A DNA stretch of 64,000 nt. It comes from Hypholoma sublateritium FD-334 SS-4. Its lineage: Eukaryota; Basidiomycota; Agaricomycetes; Agaricales; Strophariaceae. The notes under the pieces were generated by a model. That model was not told the DNA's origin, searched no databases, and saw only the letters and a program-made list of their open reading frames with translations. This document shows positions 33,841 to 45,411 of the stretch, in pieces (within the stretch, counting starts at the first letter, position 1; the number at the start of each line of letters is the position of its first letter). The DNA lies in the NCBI GenBank assembly GCA_000827495.1, contig KN817600.1, positions 1-64,000 of the forward strand, read 5' to 3'. Both the position numbers and the translations under genes were made by a program.

Positions 33841-35227
33841 ATGTCGCCATCCGTAGCTGAGCTTCAGGCTGCCACCGTGGACCACGTCCAGGCTGTGAAG
33901 GAGAATATCAAGGAGCAGGAGGCTGCGCAGACCGCTGAGGTTGTCGACAAGGTTGACTCAACGTACTTGTGGCTTTCTTTGCTGCTAACTAACTAAACTG
34001 GCATTCGCACAGGGCCCTTCATACCCATTTTACTTCCCATATTTTGATGTCGACGAGAAGTTCCCCGTCACACAGCTCTTCGGTACGTCTCGTTTCCGTG
34101 ACCCTCGCAGCATAATTATTTACGCTTGCTAGACCACGTTGACCCTGGCTTGCGCGCCGACCCCAAGAAGCCACACCTGCTCACACCCAATGTGAAGACC
34201 AGCAACATCAGCCCCTACCTTGGGACCGAGGTCTCCGGCGTGCAGCTCTCAGAACTGAGCGCGGAGGGTCGCGACGAGCTCGCGCTATTCGTCGCGGAGC
34301 GGAAGGTCGTCATCTTCCGCGACCAGGACTTCAAGGACATCGGGCCCGACCGCCAGATTGAGTTCGCCAAGTGCGTCGCATTTTTGCAGCATTTTTTCCA
34401 ATCATTACTCACATCGCCCTGCAGGTACTTTGGTCCCATCCAGCGACACCCTACGTCCGGGAACGTCAAGGGCTACCCCGAATTCCACGTCGGTCAGTGC
34501 ATAACACTGCCCAGCCTCCGCGCGATGCTGACATCCCAGGACTCCAGTCTACCGCGACGCGACGCACGACCGTTTCCGGGAGTACACAGGCGCGAACCGC
34601 GCAAACCACACGTCGTGGCACTCGGACGTGTCGTACGAGAAGCAGCCGCCAGGCACGACGCTCTTCTTCATTCTCGACCAGCCCGAGACGGGTGGCGGCG
34701 ACACACTCTTCCTCTCGCAGGTCGAGGCATACAAGCGCCTCTCGCCCGAGTTCCAGAAGCGCCTCGAGGGGCTGCGCGCGGTGCACTCCGCCGTACCGCA
34801 GGCCGAGTTCTCGCGCAAGCGCAACGGGCCCGTGCGCCGCGAGCCAGTGGAGACCGAGCACCCGCTCGTGCGCGTGCACCCCGTCACCGGCGAGAAGGCG
34901 CTATACGTCAACCAGGGTTTCACGAAGCACATCGTCGGCTTCCGCACGGAGGAGTCCGAGTACCTGCTCAAATTCCTGTTTGACCACCTCGCGAAGGGCG
35001 CGGACTTCCAGATCCGCGCGCGCTACGAGCCGGGCACGGTCGTGCTTTGGGTAAGTGATTATTACTTTGCTGTGTGGCTGGTTAATGTGCTGAGTGCGGG
35101 TGTCGGATAGGATAACCGGCTGACGGCGCACTCTGCGACGCCGGACTACAGTACCACCTTCCGAAGGCACGCCGTGCGCCTGACACCCCAAGCTGAGGTG
35201 CCCACTGAGGGTCCTCCACAGGCTTAG
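33841..35227 (+). CDS. JLP1: TauD/JLP1-like Fe(II)/2-oxoglutarate sulfonate dioxygenase
   Basis: Expected to release sulfite from taurine or other sulfonates, or to act on a related substrate, using 2-oxoglutarate and O2 in the cytosol. The start at 33841 gives MSPSVAELQAATVDHV. Exons continue as GPSYPFYFPYFDVDEKFPV, HVDPGLRADPKKPHLLTP, SPYLGTEVSGVQLSELS and VVIFRDQDFKDIGPDRQIEF. The iron-binding HxD is His-Ser-Asp in TSWHSDVSYE (His 34619-34621, Asp 34625-34627). The distal His is in NRLTAHSATPDY and the 2-oxoglutarate Arg probably in RRHAVRLTPQAE, after the last intron. An intron after HV and before YRDATHD resolves an apparent frame break near 34.5 kb. The first intron appears to use the weak donor GTTGAC. 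The layout and length match fungal JLP1-type proteins. Confidence 0.9.
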
Positions 35228-35563
35228 GTTGTTCAATGGCCCTAGGCTAACTTTGTACAGTATGACTGCCTCCTACTACCTATGTATTTCAGAGATGTAT
35301 TGCCTCCCTTCAATTGTATAAATGATTCCATCGTTTTTTGAGCGGACGGGCTACGAAACACCAACCATCGAATAGAATAATTGATGGATACGACGAGCGA
35401 AGTCGAAAAGCGACGTCAAAACACCGTCAGGCGAGAAAAAGACAAATCATATATAGAGAGAAATTCAAAGCGAATAAGATTACAATAAAGTCCGAATACG
35501 CATTTGCCACGAAAAGTCTATTGGTCTATCATTCGAATTGCATCATCCACGGGACCATCCCCT
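35228..35563. other. Convergent intergenic spacer, nothing seen
   Basis: AT-rich 3' flanks of the TauD-like and FAS1 genes. Confidence 0.6.
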
Positions 35564-37188
35564 TTATCCAGAACTCGTCGTGGGCTGCACCTCGGAGGAA
35601 GATGACTGCGTGGACGTCGACTGCGCGGACGTCGACTGTGTACCACCGCCGAAAATGCCTATGGGCCCGGTCTCCGTCGTGCTGTACGCAGCAGCGGCGG
35701 AGGTGGCAGATTGGAATCTGTGTGCGGTGTCATCTCAGGCAATGCATTGGGCGGATGGGGATGACTTACGCGGAAGCGGCCTGTGAAGGATCGCTCTCGG
35801 AGGCAAAGATAACTTGGTCGATGATGTGCGCGACACCGTTGTCGATGAGGACGTCTGGGCGGATGATCTGCGCGATCGAGTTGTTCGCGCCGGCGACAAA
35901 TATCCCCGTCGCGTTCGTGATGAAGTGCAGTGGTTCACCCGCCGCGGACACAGCCGTAGTCGAGTTGTCGAATTGCGTCGAGTACAGCGTCGTGCCGTTG
36001 ATGTACTAAGGGCGAATTTGTGGTAAGGATAAGCACGAGACGCTGGACGCGCGCAGTGGAAGACGCACGTGGTTCTGGACCAGCGCCGTGAGGGCGGTCG
36101 TGTTGCTCTGCAGGCCCTGCAGCGAGCTATTGACCGCCGCGGTGAAGGCGACATTCGCGGGGACAAAGAACGTGATGCCCTTGGCGCACTGCAGCGCCTC
36201 GACCGCGGTCCCGTTCGTACCGTTCATAGGGAGCTGCAGCCCTCCGAGCACGCCTTGCAGAGCGGTCGCGTTGATCGCGGTGAGCGCGGTCGTCAGGTTG
36301 CCCGGCGGGGTGAGGGTGCCGTTGATGCGGTTGATGAAGAGGTTCTGCCACGACGTGCCGTTGACGACGGTGATGTTGTTGCTGCCAGACCTGCAGTCAG
36401 TCAGTCAGTACGCGCGAGTGCGGCGCCGCGAGTGGACACGTACGCCTGGTTCAGGATTGTGACGTTGCTCTCGGGCGTGGGGCGCGTCCATGCAAGAACT
36501 TGGCTCTTGTTTCCCCCGAGCGCGACGAGCGCCGAGGCATTGAGAAGCGTACGACCGATGGTGACGTTGGGCCAAATTCCTGCAAAAGGCTGAGGATTCG
36601 AGGAGCCAGAAGAGTTGGAAGAACCATTTCCGCCTCCATCCTGGCGTCGGAGGATGCCGAAGCGACGTCCAAGGAGCGCAGCAGTGGATTGAGTGGCAGT
36701 GGAGGTTTCGGTCGACGACGACATGCTGGAGCTAGAGCTACTGCCCCCGCCCCCAGAACCCGAGGAATTTGTGTAAGATGTGTTGGTGAAATCGCCATCA
36801 ACGAAGTGATAAGCAATATACTCTGCGAGTAAAGTCGTGTTTTGTGAGACTCCGGAGGGAATTTGTTGGACTGCAGTAGAGGGTCAGGACACACACATGC
36901 GTTAGGAGACGGCGAGGGCGTACTTGCGGAGTCATCCGGAGCAAATACCGTGAAGTTCCGCCCGCTCGCGAGCTGCGAGAAGAGTTCCATCGCTGGCGAT
37001 GTGCCGTTGATTTTCGTCAGTGTGTCGGCAAAGCCGTTGAATCCAGTAGATTGCAAAGCAGAAACCCATTGCGTGATGTAAGCCGAGGAATTAGAGGAGC
37101 TCGAGTTCTGTCCCGAATCCTGAGCCTGAACAGACCCAAGGAAGAGCGGTAGCACGAAAGAGAGCGGGAAGACGATGCTCGAGCGCAT
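35564..37188 (-). CDS. Secreted fasciclin (FAS1) domain protein, two domains, heavily glycosylated
   Basis: Extracellular adhesion-type protein. The start at 37188 is preferred over an in-frame ATG at 37221 because it gives a clean signal peptide (MRSSIVFPLSFVLPLFLGSVQA). The first FAS1 unit shows YITQWVSALQSTGFNGFADT and the H1-like NFTVFAPDDSA; a Gly/Ser-rich insertion separates its parts, with VTIGRTLLNASAL as H2-like. The second unit runs from SWQNLFINRINGTLT through GITFFVPANVAFTAAV, ALVQNHYINGTTLYST and DNGVAHIIDQVIF, the classic final strand. Many NxS/T sites are present. The C-terminal exon is low-complexity (repeated STS-A/T-Q units from a 15-bp tandem repeat, 35.59-35.64 kb) and ends TTSSG without a hydrophobic tail, so GPI anchoring is not supported. 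About six exons. Confidence 0.9.
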
Positions 37189-37973
37189 GGTGAAGAAAAG
37201 AAGATGTGGGTAGAGGTACAAGGAGGGACCAAATGTCTGTAATCCAGAATCTTGCTTTTAAAGGACGGGAGGTGAATCAGAACATGTTTGACCTTGGTCA
37301 CAGAGATCCCGACTTCGGCAATAGACGCTCAAGCGCTCAAGAGTTGAAGCTAAGTAAGCACTCGGCAAGTGGCGGGATGGAAGTTCAAGTCATCAGCGCT
37401 AGGCATGAGCAGGGCGATTGCTCAAAAAACCAGCCTCCTTGAATGAGATGCGTTGTTTAACTCGTTTTTGACCGTCGAAGGATAACATACACGGTGAGTA
37501 TATTTTGGGTATATTTTACTTTATTTTTCCAGGTTGCGAAGTCCCCATAGACGCTAAATTTTCCAAGTCGAACATGGTGCACGCGAACAGATCTAGACAA
37601 GCTGAAACTGTGTCGGTTCGTGCCTTCCCAAAAAAGATCCAGTTACTCCAACTCGTTCTTCATGACGGGTTTTCCCAATCTGGAGGATATGAGACCGACG
37701 GCAGCATTTGGAGTTCCATGTGGATTGTCGTAAGACCTGTCGTCTAGTCAGAGCTGGCAAACAGATGTTTGGGCACAGTATGGCAAGGAGCCTTTGCACA
37801 AAACAGATCAGATGAAGTGTGAGTTCGAAGAAATACTGCCAGTGGTGGTCGGCATTGGGTTGGCAGCTTGTTGGCAGCCGCCCGTGGTTGATTTTATGAT
37901 TACATAAGCCATACATTCGCTGGTCAGCGATGTCAGCGACGTTGCTCCAGAACTCCCTAACACATTCACCGCC
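37189..37973. other. Divergent intergenic region, nothing further seen
   Basis: AT-rich promoter space between the FAS1 gene and the small protein gene. Confidence 0.55.
37256..37264 (-). promoter_or_regulatory. Possible TATA-like element of the FAS1 gene
   Basis: CTTTAAAAG on the minus strand, about 70 bp upstream of the start codon at 37188. Confidence 0.35.
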
Positions 37974-38270
37974 ATGGCCCGCCGTTCAGCACCTTCCGCC
38001 CAGCCTTCCTACCTGCCTCATGCCCAACATGATCACCATTTGACCGACTCCAACGAATCCGCGTTCTCCAAGTTTGTCGCTAGCCTTCGGAAATATAGGA
38101 AAAACTCGTGTTGACGCGGCTCTATGACTTCTCTTCATAGATTTTTGCGTACTGAAGTCTTCGCGCCCGAAAAACTTCCAGGAAACATCAGCATTGGATC
38201 AGCTGTTGGTCTGTTTATCGGAGGAATTATCGCCATGCGCACATGGGGAGACCTAATGGTTCCTGCGTGA
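37974..38270 (+). CDS. Small single-span membrane protein, possibly TOM6-like
   Basis: Exon 1 (37974-38107) encodes MARRSAPSAQPSYLPHAQ... AFSKFVASLRKYRKNS. A second exon (38141-38270) encodes FLRTEVFAPEKLPGNISIG, then a hydrophobic span SAVGLFIGGIIAM and the tail RTWGDLMVPA. The product is about 87 residues, with a basic N-terminal half and a C-terminal membrane span. That shape, with the W-G-[DE]-[LF]-[ML]-[VL]-P ending, resembles small TOM complex subunits such as Tom6 of the mitochondrial outer membrane. This is a motif impression, not an established match. The only intron that joins the frames is 33 bp (38108-38140, GTGTTG...TAG), unusually short, so either a very small intron or a different structure applies. 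Confidence 0.5.
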
Positions 38271-41200
38271 GCTGGCGCCGTAGAGGTGTCGATAGATTCA
38301 CGGGGTCGAGCTGCATGCATCATGGTGCGTTTCTTGCTTGTTTCGACGCCGGAATCTACTGATATATTTCTCTGAAGAAGGACAGACCTCACGTTTCTAT
38401 ACCTCTCTGCGTCCATAAAGTATTGTTATATAACCCTTAATCATTTTGCTCACGTTGAAATCTTGACGTTTTCTATCTCAACAACAACTCAACTACAGTA
38501 CCACCTGAATTGTCTTCCCGTGAACTATCGCAGCTCCCATCTCATCACTTACGGCAATACGGGCGGATTTTGAACGCCTTCAACCGTGACAAAATCATTA
38601 CGTCGGTCGAAGTTCACCTTTGTTTCATCTATCATGGCATTCCTAGGTTTTTTTTCCGCATATTTGGACAAGGATTCTACTCGCACCTAAATCCGATCTC
38701 GAATGCTGCACGACGTGAATTTCCGGGCTGGATATCTCTAGCGAAATTTATCGGCTACCCGAGGGCCAAAGTTAGAAGCAATTCGACGATGACATGGTGC
38801 GCCCGACAATCATCCCCACTCCAAATCGATTTATGAAATGTGGCGTAGGTCTCTAGTCCTGCTCTTCAAGCCCCGCTAGTTTGCGGGATCTTCCAGCACT
38901 TTCTACCACGGGCCACCCCATCGCGTAATTTTTTTTTTGCATCTGGCTGTACAAAGGTCAGGGCTGGACATCAGCCCTGTATCCACTTAGAGGTACGCAC
39001 TATTACCAATCCCGCCGGGAGGCGCAACAGAGGCGCTACTACAGCGGTGTTAACGCTACTCGCCAGGACGTTGACAGTGGCTTGGGACACACGTTCTGAC
39101 AATCTACGGTCACTTGATCCTGATATACACAACCCTTGATCGGCTGCCCGCAGGCTCTTTCTACTCCCCAGTTGGCCGCATGCATGCACCGCAGCCCTCC
39201 GCGACACCCGACAGCCTTGATGCGCCCATGCACTACAGAATGGTGTGAAGGGGCGTGATGGGGGGGTTGCCAAATTGTCGCACAGCAAGGGACCCTCAAG
39301 TCGCTTCTTGATGCTGGCATATGGTCCTATCTCGCTAAGACGAGCAAGCGCCCGGCTGCGAGAACGCCGCGATATGCCTGCTTACGGCTTCTTTCCGTTC
39401 AACGCGCTCATACCGTGCCAGCTCTTTGGACAATTTTGCTAGTAACCCGCGTCAATTCCCGACCGATCATGTTATGTACGCGCCAAAACATATCTAAAAC
39501 ATATCCTCATCCTCATCCTGCGATCTACCTGTTTTTTTTTTGACGGACAGCGAAACGAACCGGTTACAGGAATCACAAGGATCCCAGCCTCGCCGACTCG
39601 TTTCGTCCCTCGATCCCCTCTATTTCTCGCGCGCGGAGTCTTTCCTGCGAATCTTACCCTCCGCCCAACCGCCTTCTCTTCCTCAGGCTATATTCGGGAA
39701 TCCCAGCCGCCTCGTCAAAAAAAGCCAAGACGCTGGAGGGAGCATGTACTCGGGTGCTTTAGAACACTTTCTCCACGCAAGAAGACCCCCGGCTGTGTGT
39801 GCTCCATCCGCGCCAAATACGGCTCTGGCGGGCAGACGCAGCGCCTTTGATACCCATGGCTTCCTCTGATCTTCTGGGCGTGCTGCGGGCCATCGCAGCT
39901 GCAGGGATGCCTCACAGGCCTCGGATTCGTGGAGACATGCGGAGATCCCATGTGGGGCCTGCGCGCACGGTTGCAACTGCCTCCATCCGTCCGTCCGGGT
40001 GGCATCCATCGAGGAAGCGGCGCGTCTAAACGCGCTTAATACTTGCTTGCTTGATGCGGGGGAAATACCGCAGCAGGCATCAGGTGCGCGGGTTGTCAAT
40101 CTGTCGCTTCCGGCCCGTTTCCGCCACCGCCCGGTCCGTATTTTTGGATCGGCGACGCGCGCGCATGCATGCCTGAGCGCCCACTCGGGGACGGCGCGGA
40201 CGAGCAATCGCCTGGGCCTACCTGCGTGCAAGGTTCGATCGCGCACATAGATCTGCCTTCCGTCGTTGCCCGCTACCGAGCGCCACGCTGTGCACGGCGC
40301 TTCCTCCGATGCACGCGCTGGGCGGGGAGATCCACCGCGCAGATAGGTGCGCTATCGCGCTGGTCAGTAGGATGGTGCGCGCGGCAGGGTGAATATTCTG
40401 ATTTCCATCTGGATTCTGCGTATAGGTGCCTTGGGAGGGGGCATATTTTACATCGCGGTGCACGCTGTTGCCGATTGCGCCTGCTTGCGCTTGGATTGCG
40501 CGGTAATGCGGGCCCAGGTGCAACCTCGATCGCGAATCCGGGCTCGCGGTGACACCCCTGCCCGCCGGAGCCCGCTATCTTGTGTTCTGCTTTTATCGAC
40601 GGCCTTGGAAGCTGCGTGGGCGGTGGTATGCAAGCCGACATTGACGGGTGCTTTATGCCGCCTCGGTATAGAATATGGAGTAAGATAGCGCACTCGAGGT
40701 GTAGCCCCTGCCGCCTGATCACGCTGCGTGATGATGGAAATTGTGGCATGTTGATGTTTAGGCGTGCATTAGAGCCTGTGATCACCTTTCTTTTGATCTG
40801 GTCTGACAATGCGTGGGTGTACTGCCGGGATTTCGTGTCGTTCTTCTGTCGAAGCCGTAAACATGTTACGATATCTTATCTACATGTAGGTTTGTTCCTC
40901 CGTTGAGAGAAATGCGCGGGATGATAAGGCGCGCGTTTCCAACGTCCATTCCGGTTGACATCATATGCAAGGACATGGCCTATCCCTATTCTTGTGTGCT
41001 GAAGGGCCAACAAAAACAAAACGCTCAGCAAAAACAAAAATTGCTGAACCTAGTCCATAACTCCATTGTACAAAGGCACCCTAAACACGGCCTTCTGAAA
41101 ATAGAGCTACTCCACTGTGGACAAGTGTCACATACGAGGGTCTTCGCCGCGGTTCGAATCCAATAGCCGGAGAGTTATATTCTTGCTCTGCAAGACTGCC

Positions 41201-42546
41201 AGGTATCCCTGACAACGTAATAACTCGACTGCCAGCCACTGTCTCCAAAATAGTGCGTAACGGTGAAGTCCACCAAATCGTAGCAACTCCAAGGAATGAT
41301 TAATGATGTTCATATGATCAACATATGCCTCAAAACACCCATCTTGAGCACCCAGAGCGTTGATGTTCTGGGCTCGGAAATGGAAGGGACTCCAACGGAT
41401 AGGTCGCATCCGCGTGCCGGTAAAATAACCGAAGGAGTAAGATGGGTGATTCGTAAAAGCGAAATGTTCTCCGGGTGCGTATGGATCGCATACTAGAATA
41501 TTCTTCCATACGCAACAAGTTGCAGACACAGTTGTCCACAGGCGCCAAAAAAAGAACAGCGTTACCTTCGTGGTACCTGAACTGCGCTATAATGGGATTT
41601 GCGTCATGATGAATACTCGGGAATTTTTCGGTGCAAGGCCATTGTGCTTGGCCTACAGAATTATCTTTTCTATGCAATGGTAGGAAAGGAAGTCAGGAAG
41701 GAGGGGCGGACTTCGGGGTCAGTCCTGTGAATACTCTCTCGCGTGGCACTGGCCAAAACGTGGTCCGTCTGTCAGCGCGCGACGCTCCAGAAGCGCGGAA
41801 TATACCGACGATCGCTGTCGGCGCGCTTCAAGACGCAGACTTCAAGGTATGCGCGCGACAGCCAGTGAGCGTCAGCGTAAATGCGGAGAAACTCCAGTAA
41901 TATCTCAGACCGCTGTCATGCGTTGGGGAATCATAAATTTGCACGTCGAGCGTGATCCTTCATCTCTGAATCCCCCAGATTTTGAGATGATGCGTGGGCT
42001 CAGATGAAGATTCGCGAATTACACACTTGTCAATGGCTTGAAATTTGTAGCGTTCGGGAGATTAAAGTTGATGGTGCTCGATTGACCGGTGTATTCACCG
42101 CGTAGATAGGAAAAAATATCGTGGAAGGAGAAAACGCTGACCTCGTTTTGTCCTCCCACCGCTCACATCTTATCGCGGTCTACAAGGTATGTCTGTTCAT
42201 GCGATCAGTACTTTCGCACCGGAGGATTCCTGAACGTTTTTGTCCAAGAATCCTTTTACGCTGCCAGTGAGAGATTTGACAGTCCGAAGTCAGTTCAACT
42301 TCAAAAATCAGGACTGTCCCCACCATATACGACCTCTACAGCAGGAACTAGGTCCGGTTTCTAAAATTGAGAGTAGAGTGAGAAAGAGAAGAAAGGTCGA
42401 GGCTGTGCATCATTTCAATAGCTTCCGAACGCGTCTCTCCTGGAATACTCGCGGACTGCCTGAGATAGCACGAGTATGTCCAGATGAGGGCATTTGGACG
42501 GCAGGGTATTACATAGTAGGCAGCATGGCGCAGGTCGTAGATAATG
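38271..42546. other. 4.3-kb gene desert with GC-rich block and T10 tracts
   Basis: No exon chain could be supported. Two runs of ten T lie at about 38929-38938 and 39532-39541. From about 39.55 to 40.65 kb the sequence is distinctly GC- and CpG-rich, with long open stretches on both strands that have arginine/alanine-rich, motif-free translations. An A-rich near-repeat 'caacaaaaacaaaa/cagcaaaaacaaaa' occurs at about 41.01-41.04 kb. A 'ggttcgaatcc' word at 41151 is not part of a tRNA. Confidence 0.5.
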
Positions 42547-43701
42547 CTACATTTTGGGTTGGATCATGTGCTTGACACTTCGGGGATCCATGACGGCCTG
42601 GGGATACGGCAGGAATGTAGATTGCAGGTGCATTGTGCCACCATCCACGGGTAGGACCTGTCCGGTAATATAGGCAGCAGCACCGCTGAAGAGGAAAATA
42701 GTGGCGTTTCCTATGTCACCGACGACTCCCATGCGACCAGCGGGGTAACCATTAAGAGCAGGAGCTTCGCTTTTGGGTGAGAGACGATCCATGCCCTCGG
42801 TACCCGCGATAGGTCCTGGAGCAATGACATTGGAGCGAACTCCATTTGGACCTTCTTCGACTGCTAGAACAGCTGAGAGCGCATCCACTCCGGCTTTCGC
42901 AGCAGAAACGTGTGCTTGGAAGGGTGTGCCTGCGGAACCTGAGAAACGAATTGACAAAATCGTGACCATGCTCACCATTGTAATGTAAAGTAGCGCTAAC
43001 GTGGATGTAAGCGCCCTTCGAGGCTCGTACATGTTCAAGTGTAGCTTTGATGGTATTGAATGACCCAATCTGTCCAAAAGTTACGAAGCCAGTTAACGAG
43101 ACGCGCCAAGATTTTCAGCATTAGGACGCTCACAGTGTCAATCTCCATTACGGTCTTGAAAGCGTTCTCGGACATCCCAGAAATAGGCACCAGGAAGTTG
43201 CCCGCAGCACCTGGAGAAGTTGAGCAACATACCATTTAAGGATGATGGGATGTACATACCGCAAATGACGTAGTCAATTCTCCCGAATTTCGCGATAGTT
43301 TTTGCAACAGCATCCTTGAGCTGCGCTGGGTATCTCACATCCGCTTGGGTGGGTATACATTCCTGACCTGTTGCCTCTGATAGCTCCTTCGCAGCTTGAG
43401 TCAGGCGATCAAGTCTTTAATTCCGGGAACATCAGCATGCGAATAGCGCTCCAGCAGCAACGGTGAACATACTTGCGGCCCACGATGGCGGCATTCGCCC
43501 CATGACGCATCTAGGTGGGTAGATAGAGTTCCTGAGATACTCCCCCAGAACAGAAATAGAACTGCTCACCATGGCCTCTGTCATTCCACGACAAATTCCG
43601 GAGCCACCGCCTGTGCAGAAGAGAACCTTTCCCTTGAAGATGTCAGGCATGAACACGGAAGTGGAGTCCACGATTGGCACAACGTGAGCAGATGGAGACA
43701 T
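42547..43701 (-). CDS. SPS19: Peroxisomal-type 2,4-dienoyl-CoA reductase (SDR family)
   Basis: NADPH-dependent reductase that removes 2,4-double bonds during beta-oxidation of unsaturated fatty acids. The start at 43701 gives [20 protein letters not shown], then the cofactor motif [13 protein letters not shown]. After an intron come [13 protein letters not shown] and [17 protein letters not shown] (further introns). Then [46 protein letters not shown] with the catalytic Lys, and the subfamily signature [28 protein letters not shown] and VLPVDGGTM follow. These match DECR2/Sps19 closely. The last three residues are PKM, which is not a standard PTS1, although Lys-Met fit the last two positions. 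About seven exons. Confidence 0.92.
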
Positions 43702-45411
43702 GATGAGGATAACTGATAAAGAAAGTCTGGAAGCAAATGTGTAGTGGTACTTAGGTAGGTTCTCAAAAGAAACCAGCTACTTGAGGTGGTAGTTCAATCA
43801 CAAGCAGCGAAACGGCTGAGCATTCGGATTACCGGCTATTTCCTTACCGGTCCTGTTTTCGACGTTTGCCGCCAATCATATAAATTCTGCCTTGCAATTT
43901 GCTTGCAATACCTATTCTGCTTTTCGTAATTCCGAGCTAAGTAATGGGATGAATGTCGAGTGAAAGAACATGTCTAATCGTGACGTACTTATACTATCCG
44001 CGGAGATCCTGATATACCCAAGAATCAGAAGATATATCCTCCATACACAGAGCGATATGTACATTATCCATATACAAAATCTAGGGCTCTCCCGTCGGTC
44101 GAGTTCACTTTTACGTCCTTGTATCGGGAAATGGGCTTGCGAACTGGTTAAAGGCACATGCCTAGAAAGTGGTGTCGCATTGGTCCTATGTGCACACCGC
44201 CGCCAACATCGTAATCTCAAGTACTACAACAATCGAATTAGAACTTGTCATTGGGCGTATGATATCAGGTGGTCTCACTGGCAGCGCGGGTACACACATT
44301 TTTACATCTCCCCACATGCCTGTTGATGGTAGAGACTCGAAATTGTCACCTGGTGGGTAAATTCATGGTATTGGCCCGTGGGGTAGATATAATCCCGAGT
44401 CGATTTGGAGTCGATTATTTATACTTGGGTATCACCTAAGTATCGGCGGGCATATCCATCTCACCTGCTCTACATATGGGAAAGAAGCCTGGAAGCAATG
44501 GAAGCAGAATGCCCTGCTGTTAGTTCAGTGAGAAACATTGGCATCTCAGTACTCACGGCGTCCAATGCCAGACCACGTTCAGTCCACGCCAAGCACGCGC
44601 CATGCTGTAACAGGCCAGTGAGCTATTTCGTTTGCAGGACATTAATAACTCAGCGAATTATCCTGCAGGTGCACGGAATATGTATATAGGCAATCAAGCC
44701 AAACTTTTGGGCGTTGTCCTGATTCAGGGTGTTTATACCACACTTAATATACCAGGTGGCACCTCTAGACTTAGTAGAACTTGAGTAGAACTATGAACTA
44801 CTTCCGGTATAACCTGCAAATTTGGAGCTAATTCAAATGGTCAGCATGCCAGCATAAGCATTGAACAGCCGCTAATCTCCTCTTGAACCAACTTCGACTC
44901 TCGAAGAAACTAGTAGCCAATATTGAGTCTGTCTGGCCCAAGACCCAAAAAGCCAGCATATTCAATTTGTATGAGCGCTAATCTTGACGCTCATGAGTGA
45001 CTACAGATCTACAATCTTGAATGTATAGAGAATTTATCATTGATATCGATAGTTACCTATACCGCCGGCAATATCTGATCGAAGGCTCGTAATTGAATAC
45101 AATGCAAGTCTATTAGAGTCCCTTCGATCTTTTCAATTGTTCAGGCACTTCAACCTCGTCCAATTCAAAAAATTCGTGCTCCGAAATTGCAGCAATTATA
45201 TTGGATTGGCGATACAATGTGTGAGTTAGGCGACAAGCCGATAGCAGGGGTACTTAGAAGGCCAACGAGCAACGAAAACGAAAACAGAGGACAACATATG
45301 ACGCCTAGTGATTATATAACAGATACTTTACGAAATTGAATAGTACTGACACTGACCCATAAATGGAGGGGAGAAAATGAAATGGTACGAGAATATCCCA
45401 CTTAGCTAACT
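43702..45411. other. Intergenic, palindrome at 44421-44443, no gene seen
   Basis: AT-rich. A 23-base near-palindrome at 44421-44443 has arms 'atacttgggt' and 'acctaagtat'. No supported exon. Confidence 0.55.
43872..43885 (-). promoter_or_regulatory. CCAAT and TATA-like elements upstream of the dienoyl-CoA reductase
   Basis: ATTTATAT on the minus strand and an adjacent inverted CCAAT (43872-43876) lie about 175 bp upstream of the start codon. Confidence 0.35.

Noticed and set aside
39683..40246. 187-codon minus-strand ORF in the GC-rich block
   Set aside because: High GC lengthens open frames on both strands here; the Arg/Ala/Pro-rich translation has no family features. Kept only as part of the block finding.
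41100..41180. Possible tRNA, because of a perfect 'ggttcgaatcc' B-box word
   Set aside because: The bases around it do not form a T stem or acceptor stem and no A box lies upstream at the right distance.
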